Assembly: GCA_020633055.1 (NCBI GenBank)
Contig: JACKEJ010000004.1
Location: forward strand, 558,001 to 622,000
Length of the DNA: 64,000 nucleotides
Direction of reading: 5' to 3'
DNA from: Sandaracinaceae bacterium
GTDB lineage: Bacteria; Myxococcota_A; Polyangia; Polyangiales; Houyiibacteriaceae
Shown here: positions 45,636 through 55,500 of the stretch, in pieces
How positions within the stretch are numbered: position 1 is the first letter of the stretch
How the letters are laid out: every line of letters starts with the position of its first letter
Translations under genes and position numbers: made by a program
Notes under the pieces: model-generated
What the model was told of the DNA's origin: nothing
Database searches by the model: none
The model's input: the letters and a program-made list of their open reading frames with translations, nothing else

Positions 45636-47093
45636 ATGCGGACACACGCTCATCCCTTGCGCGCCATCCTTCTATTCTGTGGCTTGCCGCTGCTCAGTTG
45701 CACGGCGCCCTCCCACGAAGTGGCATCGACCGAAGGCGCGTCGACCGCCGAGGATGCGGGTCTCGACGGGGCCATCGGTCGAAAACACCACAGGCACGGC
45801 GGGACGTCTCCCTTCGCTGGCGGGGCAGGCACACCGTCGTCTCCCTATGAAATCGAGACATGTGCGCAGCTGCAGGCGATGGAGACCAGGCTGGACCGTC
45901 ACTACGCGCTGGTCGGTGACGTGGACTGCGCGGGGTTCGACTCTGGTGATGGTCGCGGGTTCCTCCCTATCGGCGACGGCGGTGACTTCAGGGGGGAGTT
46001 GGATGGCCGTGGGCACGTCGTGCGCGGGCTCCGCATCGCACGCGCATCGCAATCGCGCGTCGGCCTCTTTGAGCGCACCCGCGACGCCGTTGTCCGCGAT
46101 CTTGGGCTCGTCGCACCGCAGGTCGAAGGCAAGGACGAGGTCGGGGGGCTCATCGGCAACCAAAGGGATGGCCTGGTCGAGCGCGTGTTCGTGCGCGACG
46201 GCGTGGTCACTGGTCGCGAACAGGTGGGCGCGCTGGTTGGGCGGATGCAGCACGCTACGGTACGCGACTCGTACGCGCAGGCGGATCTCATCTGCACCAA
46301 GTGGGATGACTTCGGGGGCGGCGGGCAGTCGCGTTGGAACCGCAAGTGCGGCCACCTGGTGGGGGACACCTCCCACGGAAACGTCGTGACCTCCTACGCG
46401 GCGGTGAACGCGGCACCTCACTACGGTCTTGCCGGCGGGGCAGGTCCTCGCGTGCACGACGCTGCGTTCTACGACTGTTCGATCGTCGGAGGATGCAGCG
46501 CGCCCCATCCCGAGGCACGCGTCACGGCGCTGCTGCAGGATCAGGCGTACCTGGAAGCTCAGACGTGGGAGTTCGAGACGACGTGGGGCACGCGCGGTCC
46601 GGGCACCTATCCGTGTCTTCGCTGGGAGGCGGGCTGTGGCAGATCAGTCTGTGGGGCGGACGACACCACATGCGACGGGCTGGACGACGACTGCGATGGA
46701 ACGACGGACGAGGGGTACGTTTCCACGGCGACGAGCTGTGGTGTGGGCGTCTGCGGCGCGACGGGTGCGACGAGCTGCGTGAGTGGCGCCGTGCAGGATA
46801 GCTGTGCGCCCGGCGCGGCGACGGGGGCCGATACGCTTTGCGATGGCATGGATGAGGACTGCGACGGGTCGACGGACGAGGGCTACGTGTCCACCGCGAC
46901 GAGCTGTGGTGTGGGTGTCTGCGGGGCTACCGGAGTGACGAGCTGCGTGGCCGGCACGGTCTCGGACAGCTGTACAGCAGGCAGCGCCACGGGCTCCGAC
47001 ACGGCATGCGACGGGCTGGACGAGGACTGCGACGGAGCGGTCGACGAAGCCTACGCGTCGACCGCCACCACGTGCTCTGTAGCAGCGGGCTGA
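45636..47093 (+). CDS. 5' fragment of giant GLUG/DCDG-repeat Rhs lipoprotein, cut by a transposon
   Basis: 486 codons. A lipoprotein signal (AILLFCGLPLLSCTAP, Cys near residue 22) is followed by a linker, a GLUG-motif region (residues ~95-260: VGGLIGNQRDGLVERVFVRD, VGALVGRMQHATVRDSYAQA, CGHLVGDTSHGNVVTSY) and three DCDG modules of the MopE type, each with Cys-rich 56-residue units. The true sequence ends at the Cys codon 47073-47075; the last codons SVAAG belong to the inserted element. Together with the downstream 3' part it would make a protein of about 3,356 residues. As it stands the product would be a truncated, possibly still lipidated, repeat protein. Confidence 0.85.
   Translation: MRTHAHPLRAILLFCGLPLLSCTAPSHEVASTEGASTAEDAGLDGAIGRKHHRHGGTSPFAGGAGTPSSPYEIETCAQLQAMETRLDRHYALVGDVDCAGFDSGDGRGFLPIGDGGDFRGELDGRGHVVRGLRIARASQSRVGLFERTRDAVVRDLGLVAPQVEGKDEVGGLIGNQRDGLVERVFVRDGVVTGREQVGALVGRMQHATVRDSYAQADLICTKWDDFGGGGQSRWNRKCGHLVGDTSHGNVVTSYAAVNAAPHYGLAGGAGPRVHDAAFYDCSIVGGCSAPHPEARVTALLQDQAYLEAQTWEFETTWGTRGPGTYPCLRWEAGCGRSVCGADDTTCDGLDDDCDGTTDEGYVSTATSCGVGVCGATGATSCVSGAVQDSCAPGAATGADTLCDGMDEDCDGSTDEGYVSTATSCGVGVCGATGVTSCVAGTVSDSCTAGSATGSDTACDGLDEDCDGAVDEAYASTATTCSVAAG
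46660..47075 (+). repeat. DCDG (MopE-like) repeat modules, left part of array
   Basis: Two and a half copies of a 168-bp unit encoding CDG-x-DEDCDG...DEGY/DEAY...CGVGVCGATG. The DNA of 46881-47075 recurs, apparently without change, at about 50661-50855 and 51165-51358. The acidic DxDxDG-like loops suggest divalent metal (calcium or other) binding, as proposed for MopE-type motifs. Confidence 0.85.
47070..47075. repeat. Target-site duplication, left copy (ACGTGC)
   Basis: ACGTGC directly precedes the inserted element and is repeated at 50345-50350 directly after it. Removing the element plus one copy rejoins a continuous DCDG module in frame, which strongly supports these boundaries. Confidence 0.75.
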
Positions 47094-47144
47094 GCGATGC
47101 GATCGGGCGTGTTCCTGGTCACGCTCGATGAGGGGACAACAAGA

Positions 47145-47185
47145 CGCCCCCTCCGCAAACTTGACCATCAAGTGCGGAGGGGGCG
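47145..47185. repeat. Long hairpin near left end of transposon
   Basis: CGCCCCCTCCGC (47145-47156) pairs perfectly with GCGGAGGGGGCG (47174-47185). After a 2-nt bulge the inner part CTTGA/TCAAG also pairs around a CCA loop. It lies about 70 bp inside the element, before its first gene, and could stop transcription entering from the host gene. Confidence 0.7.
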
Positions 47186-47217
47186 CTCCTTTAGGTGCTG
47201 ACCAAAAGGAGCTGTGT

Positions 47218-47835
47218 TTGTACGAGAAGGTGTTTTCGAATGCGAGCTTTCCGCACGCGTTGCTGAAGCTTGATGCCGACCTGGCCGCTGCTGAGCGCGG
47301 CCGCCCGTGCCGGGCATGTGGAGCAGCGATGCACGTCGCCAACTACCCCCGCAAGCCTCGGGGCGGGCCTTGGGCTTTGGGACCGGAGCACGCGTTCCGG
47401 CACGGCCTCTGCTGCAGCCGTGAGGGCTGCCGCCAGCGCGTGCTGCCCGCGTCGGTGCGGTACCTCGGGCGCCGCGCGTACTTGGGCGCGGTGGTGGTGC
47501 TTGGGGCGGCGCTGCAGCATGGCGAGCGCGGGTCGCGTGACGCACCTCGGGGCCACGCTCGGGGTGGACCCGTCGGACGCTGGTGCGCTGGCGGCGGTGG
47601 TGGCTGGAACAGTTCCCTCAGACGCGCGCGGGCGAGGAGCTGAGTGCGCTTCTGGTGCCGCCTGCGGAGCCATCGACGATGCCGCAGTCATGGCTGGATC
47701 GGATGACGTCGCCGTGCGTGGAGCGCGCGGCTGCATGTGCTGCTGGGGTCGCTGGCTCGCTGGCTCGGGCCGCCAGGGCGTGCTGAACGAGGGCCGACGG
47801 CCACACGCAGAAGGATGCTCGATGACCGGAGTTAG
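47218..47835 (+). pseudogene. Transposon-borne zinc-ribbon protein gene, frameshifted
   Basis: AAGGAG at 47206-47211 and a TTG at 47218 give a good start. The frame reads CRACGAAMHVANYPRKPRGG, then CCSREGCRQRVLPASVRYLG, a zinc-ribbon/Cys pattern often placed before transposase genes of this type. After about 47520 the homologous reading moves to another frame (VRWRRWWLEQFPQTRAGEEL is recovered as WRRWWLEQFPQTRAGEEL), and later to a third (RLHVLLGSLARWLGPPGRAE), ending at TAG 47833-47835. An intact version would be about 205 residues. The protein's exact role in transposition is not known to me. Confidence 0.65.
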
Positions 47836-47858
47836 TGCGCTTCGTAGCGTTGCCGGCA

Positions 47859-49309
47859 TGACAACAACACTCCCGCCCAGCGAACGCTGGCCTGCTCTCG
47901 CTTCGCCGTCGTGGGGTCGCTGCTGACGTCACCGCCGGTGCACGGTGCGTTGCGCGCTGCGATCAAGGCGCTCTCTCAAACGACGTTCACGCATCCCGTG
48001 ACGGGCTGCCGGTGAAGTTCGCGTACTCCACCATCGAGCGCTGGTTCCTACTTTAGCGAGCGCGACCCAGGACCCATTCCCGCAGCTCGGCAGGAAGGTT
48101 CGCTCCGGACGCAGGAAGCGCCGGTCGCTGTCGCCCGGGCTGAACAGGAGCCATTCACCAAGCAGTACCAGGAGCACCCCACGTGGAGCTTCCGGCTGCA
48201 CCACTGAGAACCTCGACGCGGTCGTGGAGAAAGGCGCCCGAGCTGGGTCCGTTGCCCTCGTACTCGACGGTGCGGCGGCACATTGCGCGCGCAAAGGCTG
48301 GACGCAGCAGAAGCGGCGCACGGACCACACGCGCACCACAGCGTGCGAGAGGTGCGGAGCTACGAGATAGCCCACGCGCACATGCTCTGGCACCTCGACT
48401 TCCCACCATTGCACGCCGCCATGTCCTGCTGCCCACGGAACCTACGCCAAGGCGTATCTGATGGCGATCATCGACGACCACAGCAGGCTCTGCTGCCACG
48501 CGCAGTGGTACCTGAACGAGGGCGTCGCCGGCGTGAATCCACGCCTCTGTCAGGCCTTCATGAAGCGCGGTCTGCCGCGCGCGATCATGATGGACAACGG
48601 CTCGGCGATGAAGGCCGCCGAGCTGTGTCAGGGGCTGGGTCGCCTCGGGATCCAGCAGAACTTCACGCTGCGCGAGAGTCCGTACCAGAACGGCAAGCAG
48701 GAGTCCTTCTTCGCGCCCGTCGAGGGCAAGTGCATCGCGATGCTCGAGGGGGTCCCAGATCTCAACCTCAAGCTGCTCAACGACGCGACCACGGCCTGGG
48801 TCGAGTACGACTACAATCGGACCACGCACGAGGGCATCGACACCTCACCGCTCGAGCGTCTGCGCGCGGCCCACTCGGAGGGGCGTGAATCGCCGAGCAT
48901 TGAACGCCTGCGCGCTGTCTTCCGCGAGGAACTCGTGCGCACACAGCGTCGCGGAGACGGCACCGTCAGCATCCACAGCGTGCGCTTCGAAGTGCCCTCG
49001 CACTATCGCCACATCGAGCGCGTGCACGTGCGGGTCGCGCGCTGGGATCTCACGCGTGTGACGATGGTGGACCCACGCCACGGCACCCCGCTTGCCGACC
49101 TCTTCCCGCTCGACAAGCAGCGCAACGCCGATGGCCATCGCAAGGCGGTCGACCCGACGCGGACGCTCGACGAGCCGCCCACCGAGACGGGTATCGCCCC
49201 GCATCTGCAGCGCCTGATGGACAGAGCGGCAGAGACCGGTCTGCCCGCCGCCTACTTGCCGATGAGCCCCACGACTCCTTCACAACCTTCGGAAACGCCC
49301 CATGATTGA
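47859..49309 (+). pseudogene. DDE (rve-type) transposase gene, frameshifted
   Basis: The N-terminus starts MTTTLPPSERWPA and continues after shifts as VHGALRAAIKALSQTTFTHP and FAYSTIERWF. The first catalytic Asp is in HMLWHLDF, in a frame different from the open frame that begins at 48461. That frame holds the second Asp in AIMMDNGSAMKA and the Glu in PYQNGKQESFFAPVEG, so the DDE triad is recognisable but divided. A C-terminal beta-barrel-like part (RFEVPSHYRHIERVHVRVAR; VDPRHGTPLADLFPLD) resembles Mu/TnsB transposases. At least three indels lie between 47930 and 48460. The stop overlaps the ATPase start by 8 bp. Confidence 0.75.
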
Positions 49310-50153
49310 CCCCCTCCGCTCCACCTTTGGTCTCCGCTTCCACCCCTTTCGCCCAGACGTGCCCGTCACCGCGCTCACGATCAGCGCGCAGGTCGAGGCC
49401 TTCCTCTTTCGCGTCGAACAGCAGGTGCGCGATGGTGGCTTCGCCTGCATCACCGGGCAGCCCGGCACCGGGAAGTCCGCCGCGCTGCGACTGCTCGCCG
49501 AGCGTATCGACGGCATCAAGGACGCCACCGTCGGCGTGCTCACGCGACCCCATAGCAACAACGCCGACTTCTACCGCGAGCTCGGCCACCTCTTCGGCGT
49601 GTCCTCTCGCCGCACAAAACCGCTGGGCAGGCTCAAAGTCTTGCGGAGACCTGGCTCGCCCACATCGACCAGACGCGCACGCGCCCGTGCCTGCTCATCG
49701 GCAGGCCCAGGAGATGAAGGGCAGCGCCCTCGCCGAGCTGCGCTTGCTCTCTTCGATGAACCTCGACGCGCGTGCGCTCCTGACCGTCGTCCTCGCTGGC
49801 GACGACCGACTGACCGCCAAGCTGCGGACCCCCGACGCGCTCCCATCAGAGCCGCATCCGCTCCCGTCTACCTCGACTACGCCAGCAACGAACAGATCCA
49901 AGGGGCCCTCCAGCGTCTCCTCGAGCACGCCGGCAAGCCGACCTCATATCCGACGGCGTCCTCATCCGCCATCGCCCATTACGCCCAGGGCAACATGCGC
50001 GCCGCCATGACCATGGCCGACAACCTCCTCGCCCACGCACTCCAGCATGACCTCCCAGGCGTCGACGAGCAGGTCTTCTTCGAGGTCTTCCGTGTGCCTG
50101 ACGACCGCACAGCAAGGCCAACCAAGACCAAGACACGTCGCGTCTCGGCCTGA
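49302..50153 (+). pseudogene. AAA-ATPase (ExeA/TniB-like) transposition helper, frameshifted
   Basis: The N-terminus (FGLRFHPFRPDVPVTALTIS) leads to an intact Walker A ITGQPGTGKSAALRLL (residues ~48-63). After about 49610 the homologous reading leaves the frame: LAETWLAHIDQTRTRP and AQEMKGSALAELRLLSSMNL are in another frame. The main frame resumes around 49850 (VYLDYASNEQIQGALQRLLE). The Walker B segment is damaged (CLLIG where LLIDEAQ is expected). At least three indels are needed to repair it. Such ATPases choose targets and activate the transposase. Confidence 0.72.
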
Positions 50154-50158
50154 CCCCC

Positions 50159-50198
50159 GGGCATGAAGATGGCCGCGCGCGCGGCCATCTTCATGCCC
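50159..50198. repeat. Perfect 40-bp palindrome after the ATPase gene
   Basis: The 20 bases from 50159 are the exact reverse complement of the 20 bases ending at 50198, with the axis at the CGCGCGCG centre; the arms begin GGGCATGAAGAT. It begins 6 bp after the ATPase TGA. Most likely a transcription stop for the transposon genes or a recombination-prone cruciform. Confidence 0.85.
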
Positions 50199-50201
50199 AC
50201 A

Positions 50202-50324
50202 ACCCATCGCGTTGCGCGCCCGGCGACCCATCTCTCCTGCGCGCCGAACCCATCAACTATCCGGCGCCGAAACCCATCGGTGTACCGTGAGCGCCCCATC
50301 GCGGAGCGTGCTCCCCCGTCCATC
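50202..50324 (+). repeat. Six phased CCATC iterons at transposon right end
   Basis: ACCCATC occurs at 50202, 50226, 50248 and 50272, with the variants CCCCATC at 50294 and GTCCATC at 50318. Spacings are 24, 22, 24, 22 and 24 bp, close to two helical turns each. All six point the same way and end 20 bp before the right boundary. The design is that of multiple transposase-binding sites at a Tn7-like end; the protein bound is inferred. Confidence 0.75.
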
Positions 50325-50344
50325 GAATATCGCTCCCTGGCTCA

Positions 50345-50350
50345 ACGTGC
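50345..50350. repeat. Target-site duplication, right copy (ACGTGC)
   Basis: Second copy of ACGTGC, directly followed by GGC GTT GGC GTC TGC, the continuation of the interrupted DCDG module. One base differs from other modules (GTT for GTG). Confidence 0.75.
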
Positions 50351-52510
50351 GGCGTTGGCGTCTGCGGCGCGACGGGTGCGACGAGCTGCGTGAGTGGCGC
50401 CGTGCAGGATAGCTGTGCGCCCGGCGCGGCGACGGGGGCCGATACGCTTTGCGATGGCATGGATGAGGACTGCGACGGAGCGGTCGACGAGGCCTACGCG
50501 GCGACGGCCACCGCGTGCGGCGTGGGCGTCTGCGGCGCGACGGGTGCGACGAGCTGCGTGAGTGGCGCCGTGCAGGATAGCTGTGCGCCCGGCGCGGCGA
50601 CGGGGGCCGATACGCTTTGCGATGGCATGGATGAGGACTGCGACGGGTCGACGGACGAGGGCTACGTGTCCACCGCGACGAGCTGTGGTGTGGGTGTCTG
50701 CGGGGCTACCGGAGTGACGAGCTGCGTGGCCGGCACGGTCTCGGACAGCTGTACAGCAGGCAGCGCCACGGGCTCCGACACGGCATGCGACGGGCTGGAC
50801 GAGGACTGCGACGGAGCGGTCGACGAAGCCTACGCGTCGACCGCCACCACGTGCGGCGTGGGCGTCTGCGGCGCGACGGGTGCGACGAGCTGCGTGGCCG
50901 GCACGGTGCAGGACAGCTGCGCGCCTGGCTCGGCGACCGGTGCGGACACGGCATGCGACGGGCTGGACGAGGACTGCGACGGAGCGGTCGACGAGGCCTA
51001 CGCGGCGACGGCCACCGCGTGCGGCGTGGGCGTCTGCGGCGCGACGGGTGCGACGAGCTGCGTGAGTGGCGCCGTGCAGGATAGCTGTGCGCCCGGCGCG
51101 GCGACGGGGGCCGATACGCTTTGCGATGGCATGGATGAGGACTGCGACGGGTCGACGGACGAGGGCTACGTGTCCACCGCGACGAGCTGTGGTGTGGGTG
51201 TCTGCGGGGCTACCGGAGTGACGAGCTGCGTGGCCGGCACGGTCTCGGACAGCTGTACAGCAGGCAGCGCCACGGGCTCCGACACGGCATGCGACGGGCT
51301 GGACGAGGACTGCGACGGAGCGGTCGACGAAGCCTACGCGTCGACCGCCACCACGTGCGGCGTGGGCGTCTGCGGCGCGACGGGTGCGACGAGCTGCGTG
51401 AGTGGCGCCGTGCAGGATAGCTGTGCGCCCGGCGCGGCGACGGGGGCCGATACGCTTTGCGATGGCATGGATGAGGACTGCGACGGAGCGGTCGACGAGG
51501 CCTACGCGGCGACGGCCACCGCGTGCGGCGTGGGCGTCTGCGGCGCGACCGGTGCGACGAGCTGCGTGAGTGGCGCCGTGCAGGATAGCTGTGCGCCCGG
51601 CGCGGCGACGGGGGCCGACGTGCTGTGCGACGGGCTGGACGAGGACTGCGATGGCTCGGTCGACGAAGGCTACGTGTCCACGGCGACGAGCTGCGGTGTG
51701 GGTGTCTGCAGCGCGACGGGTGCGACGAGCTGCGTGGCCGGTGCGGTGGTGGATAGCTGCGAAGCGGGCAGCGCGACCGGAGCGGACACAGTGTGTGACG
51801 GGCTGGATGAGGACTGCGACGGGTCGACGGACGAGGGCTACGTCTCCACCGCGACGAGCTGTGGTGTGGGTGTCTGTGGGGCTGCCGGAGTCACGAGCTG
51901 CATGTCCGGCACGGTCATGGACAGCTGTACCGCGGGCGGCGCGACCGGAGCGGACACGGTGTGTGACGGGCTGGACGAGGACTGCGATGGTTCAGTGGAC
52001 GAAGCCTACTTGCCGACCCCGACTGCGTGCGGGCAAGGCGTGTGTGCGTCGATCGGCGCGACCGGCTGCGTGTCGGGGGCCGCCGTGGATCTCTGTGAGC
52101 CCAGCGCTGCGACGGGGGCCGACGTGCTGTGCGATGGGCTGGACGAGGACTGTGACGGAACCGTGGACGAAGCCTACGTGTCGACCGCGACCACCTGCGG
52201 CGTCGGCGTGTGCGGTGGGACGGGCTTGACCAGCTGCGCGGCGGGCGCCGTGCAGGACAGCTGCGTGGTGGGAGCGCCCACCGGCGCTGACGATGTGTGC
52301 GACGGCGCGGACGAGGACTGCGACGGGCTGGTCGACGAGGGGTATGCGCCCGTGGCGACCAGCTGTGGTCTTGGCCTCTGCGCGGCAACCGGTGCCACGG
52401 TATGCACCCTTGGGGCCGTGGTGGACACCTGCACCCCTGGGGCGCCCGCCGCTCAGGATGGCTGCGGAGGTGGCGACGAAGACTGCGACGGCGCCGAGGA
52501 CGAGGACTGC
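50351..52510 (+). repeat. DCDG repeat array, 13 modules
   Basis: Thirteen DEDCDG units, mostly 56 codons (168 bp) apart, for example at 50461 and 50629. Modules 1-7 are nearly identical at DNA level and fall into blocks that recur two to three times; modules 8-13 are increasingly divergent. The array ends in a shorter Cys-rich unit CCTPMTCVEAQATCG...CGTC. Sequence homogeneity points to recent unequal exchange or gene conversion. Confidence 0.88.
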
Positions 52511-55500
52511 TGCACGCCGATGACCTGCGTCGAAGCGCAGGCCACATGCGGCGTGGTGTCGGACGGCTGTGGCGGCACCATGGTGTGTGGCACCTGCGAC
52601 GCCCCCGAGGTCTGTGGCGCGGACGGCGTCCCGAACACCTGCGGGTTGGCGGTGCTGCCGCCAGATCCGGCTACGGTGGCTCCCCCAACGACGGTTCCCC
52701 TCCAGAACAATCTCCTTGGGAGCCTCGGCTTCCTGTTCGAGGGCCCGAACCCCATTCAGGGGGGCACGCTCGCGGGCGCATTCGGTGAGCGCCAGGCGTC
52801 GGCCGTGCGCGGCTGCGTGCGCGAGCGCGACGGGTCGCCCATCCCGGGCGTGCGCGTTTTCGCCCCGCGGCACCCCGAGTACGGCTATGCGTTCACGCGA
52901 GCCGATGGGTGTTACGACTTCGTCCTCAACGGCGGCGGCCGGACCATCCTCGAGTACCGTCAGGACAACTACCTGAGCGTGCAGCGCCCGGTCGAGGTGA
53001 CGTGGGGTGCTTTCGTCCCGATGCCGCCCGTGGTGCTCATCCGGCAGTCGGCCGTTTCGACGCGCATCGAGCTCGGTGCGCCGACGGCGCAGGTGGCCGT
53101 GGGTGAGCCGCAGACCGACGTCTCGGGGACGCGCACCCCGGTGGCGTACTTCCCGGCGGGCATCCAAGCCGTGGTCAACGCCGACGGTTCGTCCAGCCCG
53201 TTGTCGCTCGGCACGCTCCGCATGACCGAGTTCACGGTGGGTTCCACTGGGGCCGACGCGATGCCCGCGCTCATGCCAGCCTCTTCCCTCTACACGTTCG
53301 CCATGGACATCTCGTTCGACGAGGCCGGACAGCGGAGCGAGGTGGAGTTCGACCGAGACCTCTACACCTACGTGGAGAACTTCCTGGACTTCCCCGTGGG
53401 GTCGGTGGTGCCTGCCGCCCGCTACGATCAAGAGGCTTCACTTTGGGTGCCCACGATCGACGGTGCGGTGATCGAGGTGGTCTCCGTGACGGGTGGGTTG
53501 GCGGACATCGACGCCGACAGCGACCCAGGAGCGGAGGACCCCGCGTTGCTCCTCGAGGCGCTCGGCATCGATGACGAGGAGCGTGCCTTCCTCGCGGCTC
53601 AGTACGCGCCGGGGACGCAGCTGTGGCGCACGCCGGCGCGCCACTTTTCCAACGTTGACTACAACGCATCAGGACGACTGATGTCGGATCCGGATCCCGG
53701 AGCGATTCCTTGGAGCGATCCAGAGTCGCCGCAGAAGGACTGTCGGATAGGCGGTTCGATCATCTACTGCCAGCGTCAATCTCTTGGCGAGCAGGTGCCG
53801 GTGTCGGGCACGGGGTTCTCGCTGCACTACCAGTCGGACCGGGTCGTCGCGAACGACGCGTTCAATCGCACCATCGACATCGACTTCCGGGGCCTCACCG
53901 TCCCGCCCGAGGCGACGGCCTTCGGGGTGCGAGTAGATGTGTTGGGCCGTTCCATCGCCGACGTGACCCTGCCACTCGACACGGAGACGTATTCTGTGTC
54001 GTGGGATGGCCTCGACGCCTACGGCCGCCCATGGGGACGCGAGGTGCAGGCGGAGTACTACGTGGACGTGATCGTGCCATATGAGTACTACCTCCAGGTC
54101 AAGTCTTCACTCCGCACGACGCTGCCCGGTGGGGCCGTGGTGATCGGCGCTGCGACATCGTCGCTTGGCGGCGGTGGTGGCGCGTGCGTGCCCGGGGCCG
54201 ACCCGTGTTGCGTGGGGGGTGGTCCCGCCGTGGTGCGGACGGGCACGACCTCCCAGGCGCCTCCGATGACACAGACCATCATTCCTGCCCATCGCGTGGT
54301 GGACGGGCGCGAGACGGGCCTCTTGACCCGGCGTTACACAGCCGTGCTCGGCCGCAGGACGGTTGAGAGCGCCGGTCTTGGTGGTTGGGGTGTCGACCAA
54401 CTCCACTCGTTCGACCCTTCGCGGGGCGTGCTGATGATGGGCGATGGCACGACGCTCGAGCCGAGCGACACCAACAGCCCCGTGCGCATCGTGTCGGGCG
54501 CCAAGAGTGCCGGGACGCAGCCGTTGTACCCAGACGCCGGTGGCGATTGGGCGGCAATGGCCAACTTGCCGGCGCCCGAGCACGTCGCGCTAGGACCCGA
54601 TGGCTCGCTCTTCGTGGTCCTTTCACAGAACTTCGGCAGCAGGCAGATCTGGCGCATTACCCCGGACGGGAGAATACTCCCTGTGCTGGTGAACGCCGCC
54701 CGAACGCCTGCGGCGTGGGCAGCGTGGATGGCCTCCGCCGTGAACAACGTCAATGTGGAGAACAGCCTCGAGATCCACTCGTTTGCGGTCGATGGCAACG
54801 GCGACATGTACATCACGGATGCGCAACCATGGCGGCACCTCGTCAGGATGCGCCGCTCGGGTTCGATCGCCGAGCCGGTCTACGCTGAGAGCGAGCTCCT
54901 AGTCGGTCACGCGACGAGCGGCTCCAACCTGCCGCCGCCCGCGTGGCAGGAGGGGGGGGTGGCCTACACGTCGTTCATGGATATCCGAGGGCTGGCGGTG
55001 ACGACCGATGGCTTGGTGTACGTGCAGGACCAGACATCGCGCGTGGTCGAGCTGACCCCTTCGGGGCGTTTCCGGACGCGCTACGCACCCCAGTACCCCG
55101 GCATCTACGGGCTCTCGACGGGGACGCACAACGCGGTCGTGGTGCGCGAAGGGGTCTCTCCCCAGAACCCGCGCTTCCTGCTGCGGGAACTCCTGCCAGG
55201 AGGCGAGACGCGCATCCTGGCAGGAGGTGGCGCGACAACTCCGGCCGACGGGGTGGTCGCGTCGGAGGCGCAGCTCATGGGTGATGGGTCGTTTGGAAAC
55301 GACTTCAGTGTGGGTGCGGATGGTACCCTCTACTTCACGCACGTTCGTCCGTTCGGCAGCGAGTGCGACGGACGCGACGTGTACCGACTCAACGGCGGGT
55401 CGCTCGAGCGTGTGCTGCTGGGAGCGGTCAGTCCACTTCTGAACTTGACCCCGACGGCTTGTTTCTCTGCGCCCGTCCCGCTGACGGGTCGACCCTTCGC

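Larger units (their letters stand above)
47076..50344 (+). mobile_element. Decayed three-gene transposon, DDE transposase plus AAA-ATPase type
   Basis: 3,269 bp inserted in a DCDG repeat of the Rhs gene and flanked by ACGTGC. It holds, in order, a zinc-ribbon protein gene, a DDE integrase-type transposase gene and an AAA-ATPase helper gene, all on the plus strand and all frameshifted. Transposase plus ATPase pairs are the hallmark of the Tn7/Tn5053/Mu-like (TnsBC/TniAB) group, and the regularly spaced motifs at its right end resemble the multiple transposase sites of that group. Terminal inverted repeats are not obvious. A hairpin near the left end and a 40-bp palindrome after the last gene bracket the coding part. 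It appears non-autonomous now. Confidence 0.8.

Noticed and set aside
45375..45653. Minus-strand frame with LLDEAGWITVETVARPLSYS before the giant gene
   Set aside because: It faintly resembles a few families such as RNA 2'-phosphotransferase, but the match is short, the frame is brief and no start or partner supports it.
47076..47110. Possible terminal inverted repeat with the transposon right end
   Set aside because: Only short GATG/TGAGC matches could be found and their spacing does not agree; the boundaries rest on the direct repeat and frame restoration instead.
50351..52510. Regular repeats that could suggest a CRISPR array or satellite
   Set aside because: The 168-bp units are coding and in frame, encode DCDG modules, and have no short palindromic repeats with unique spacers.
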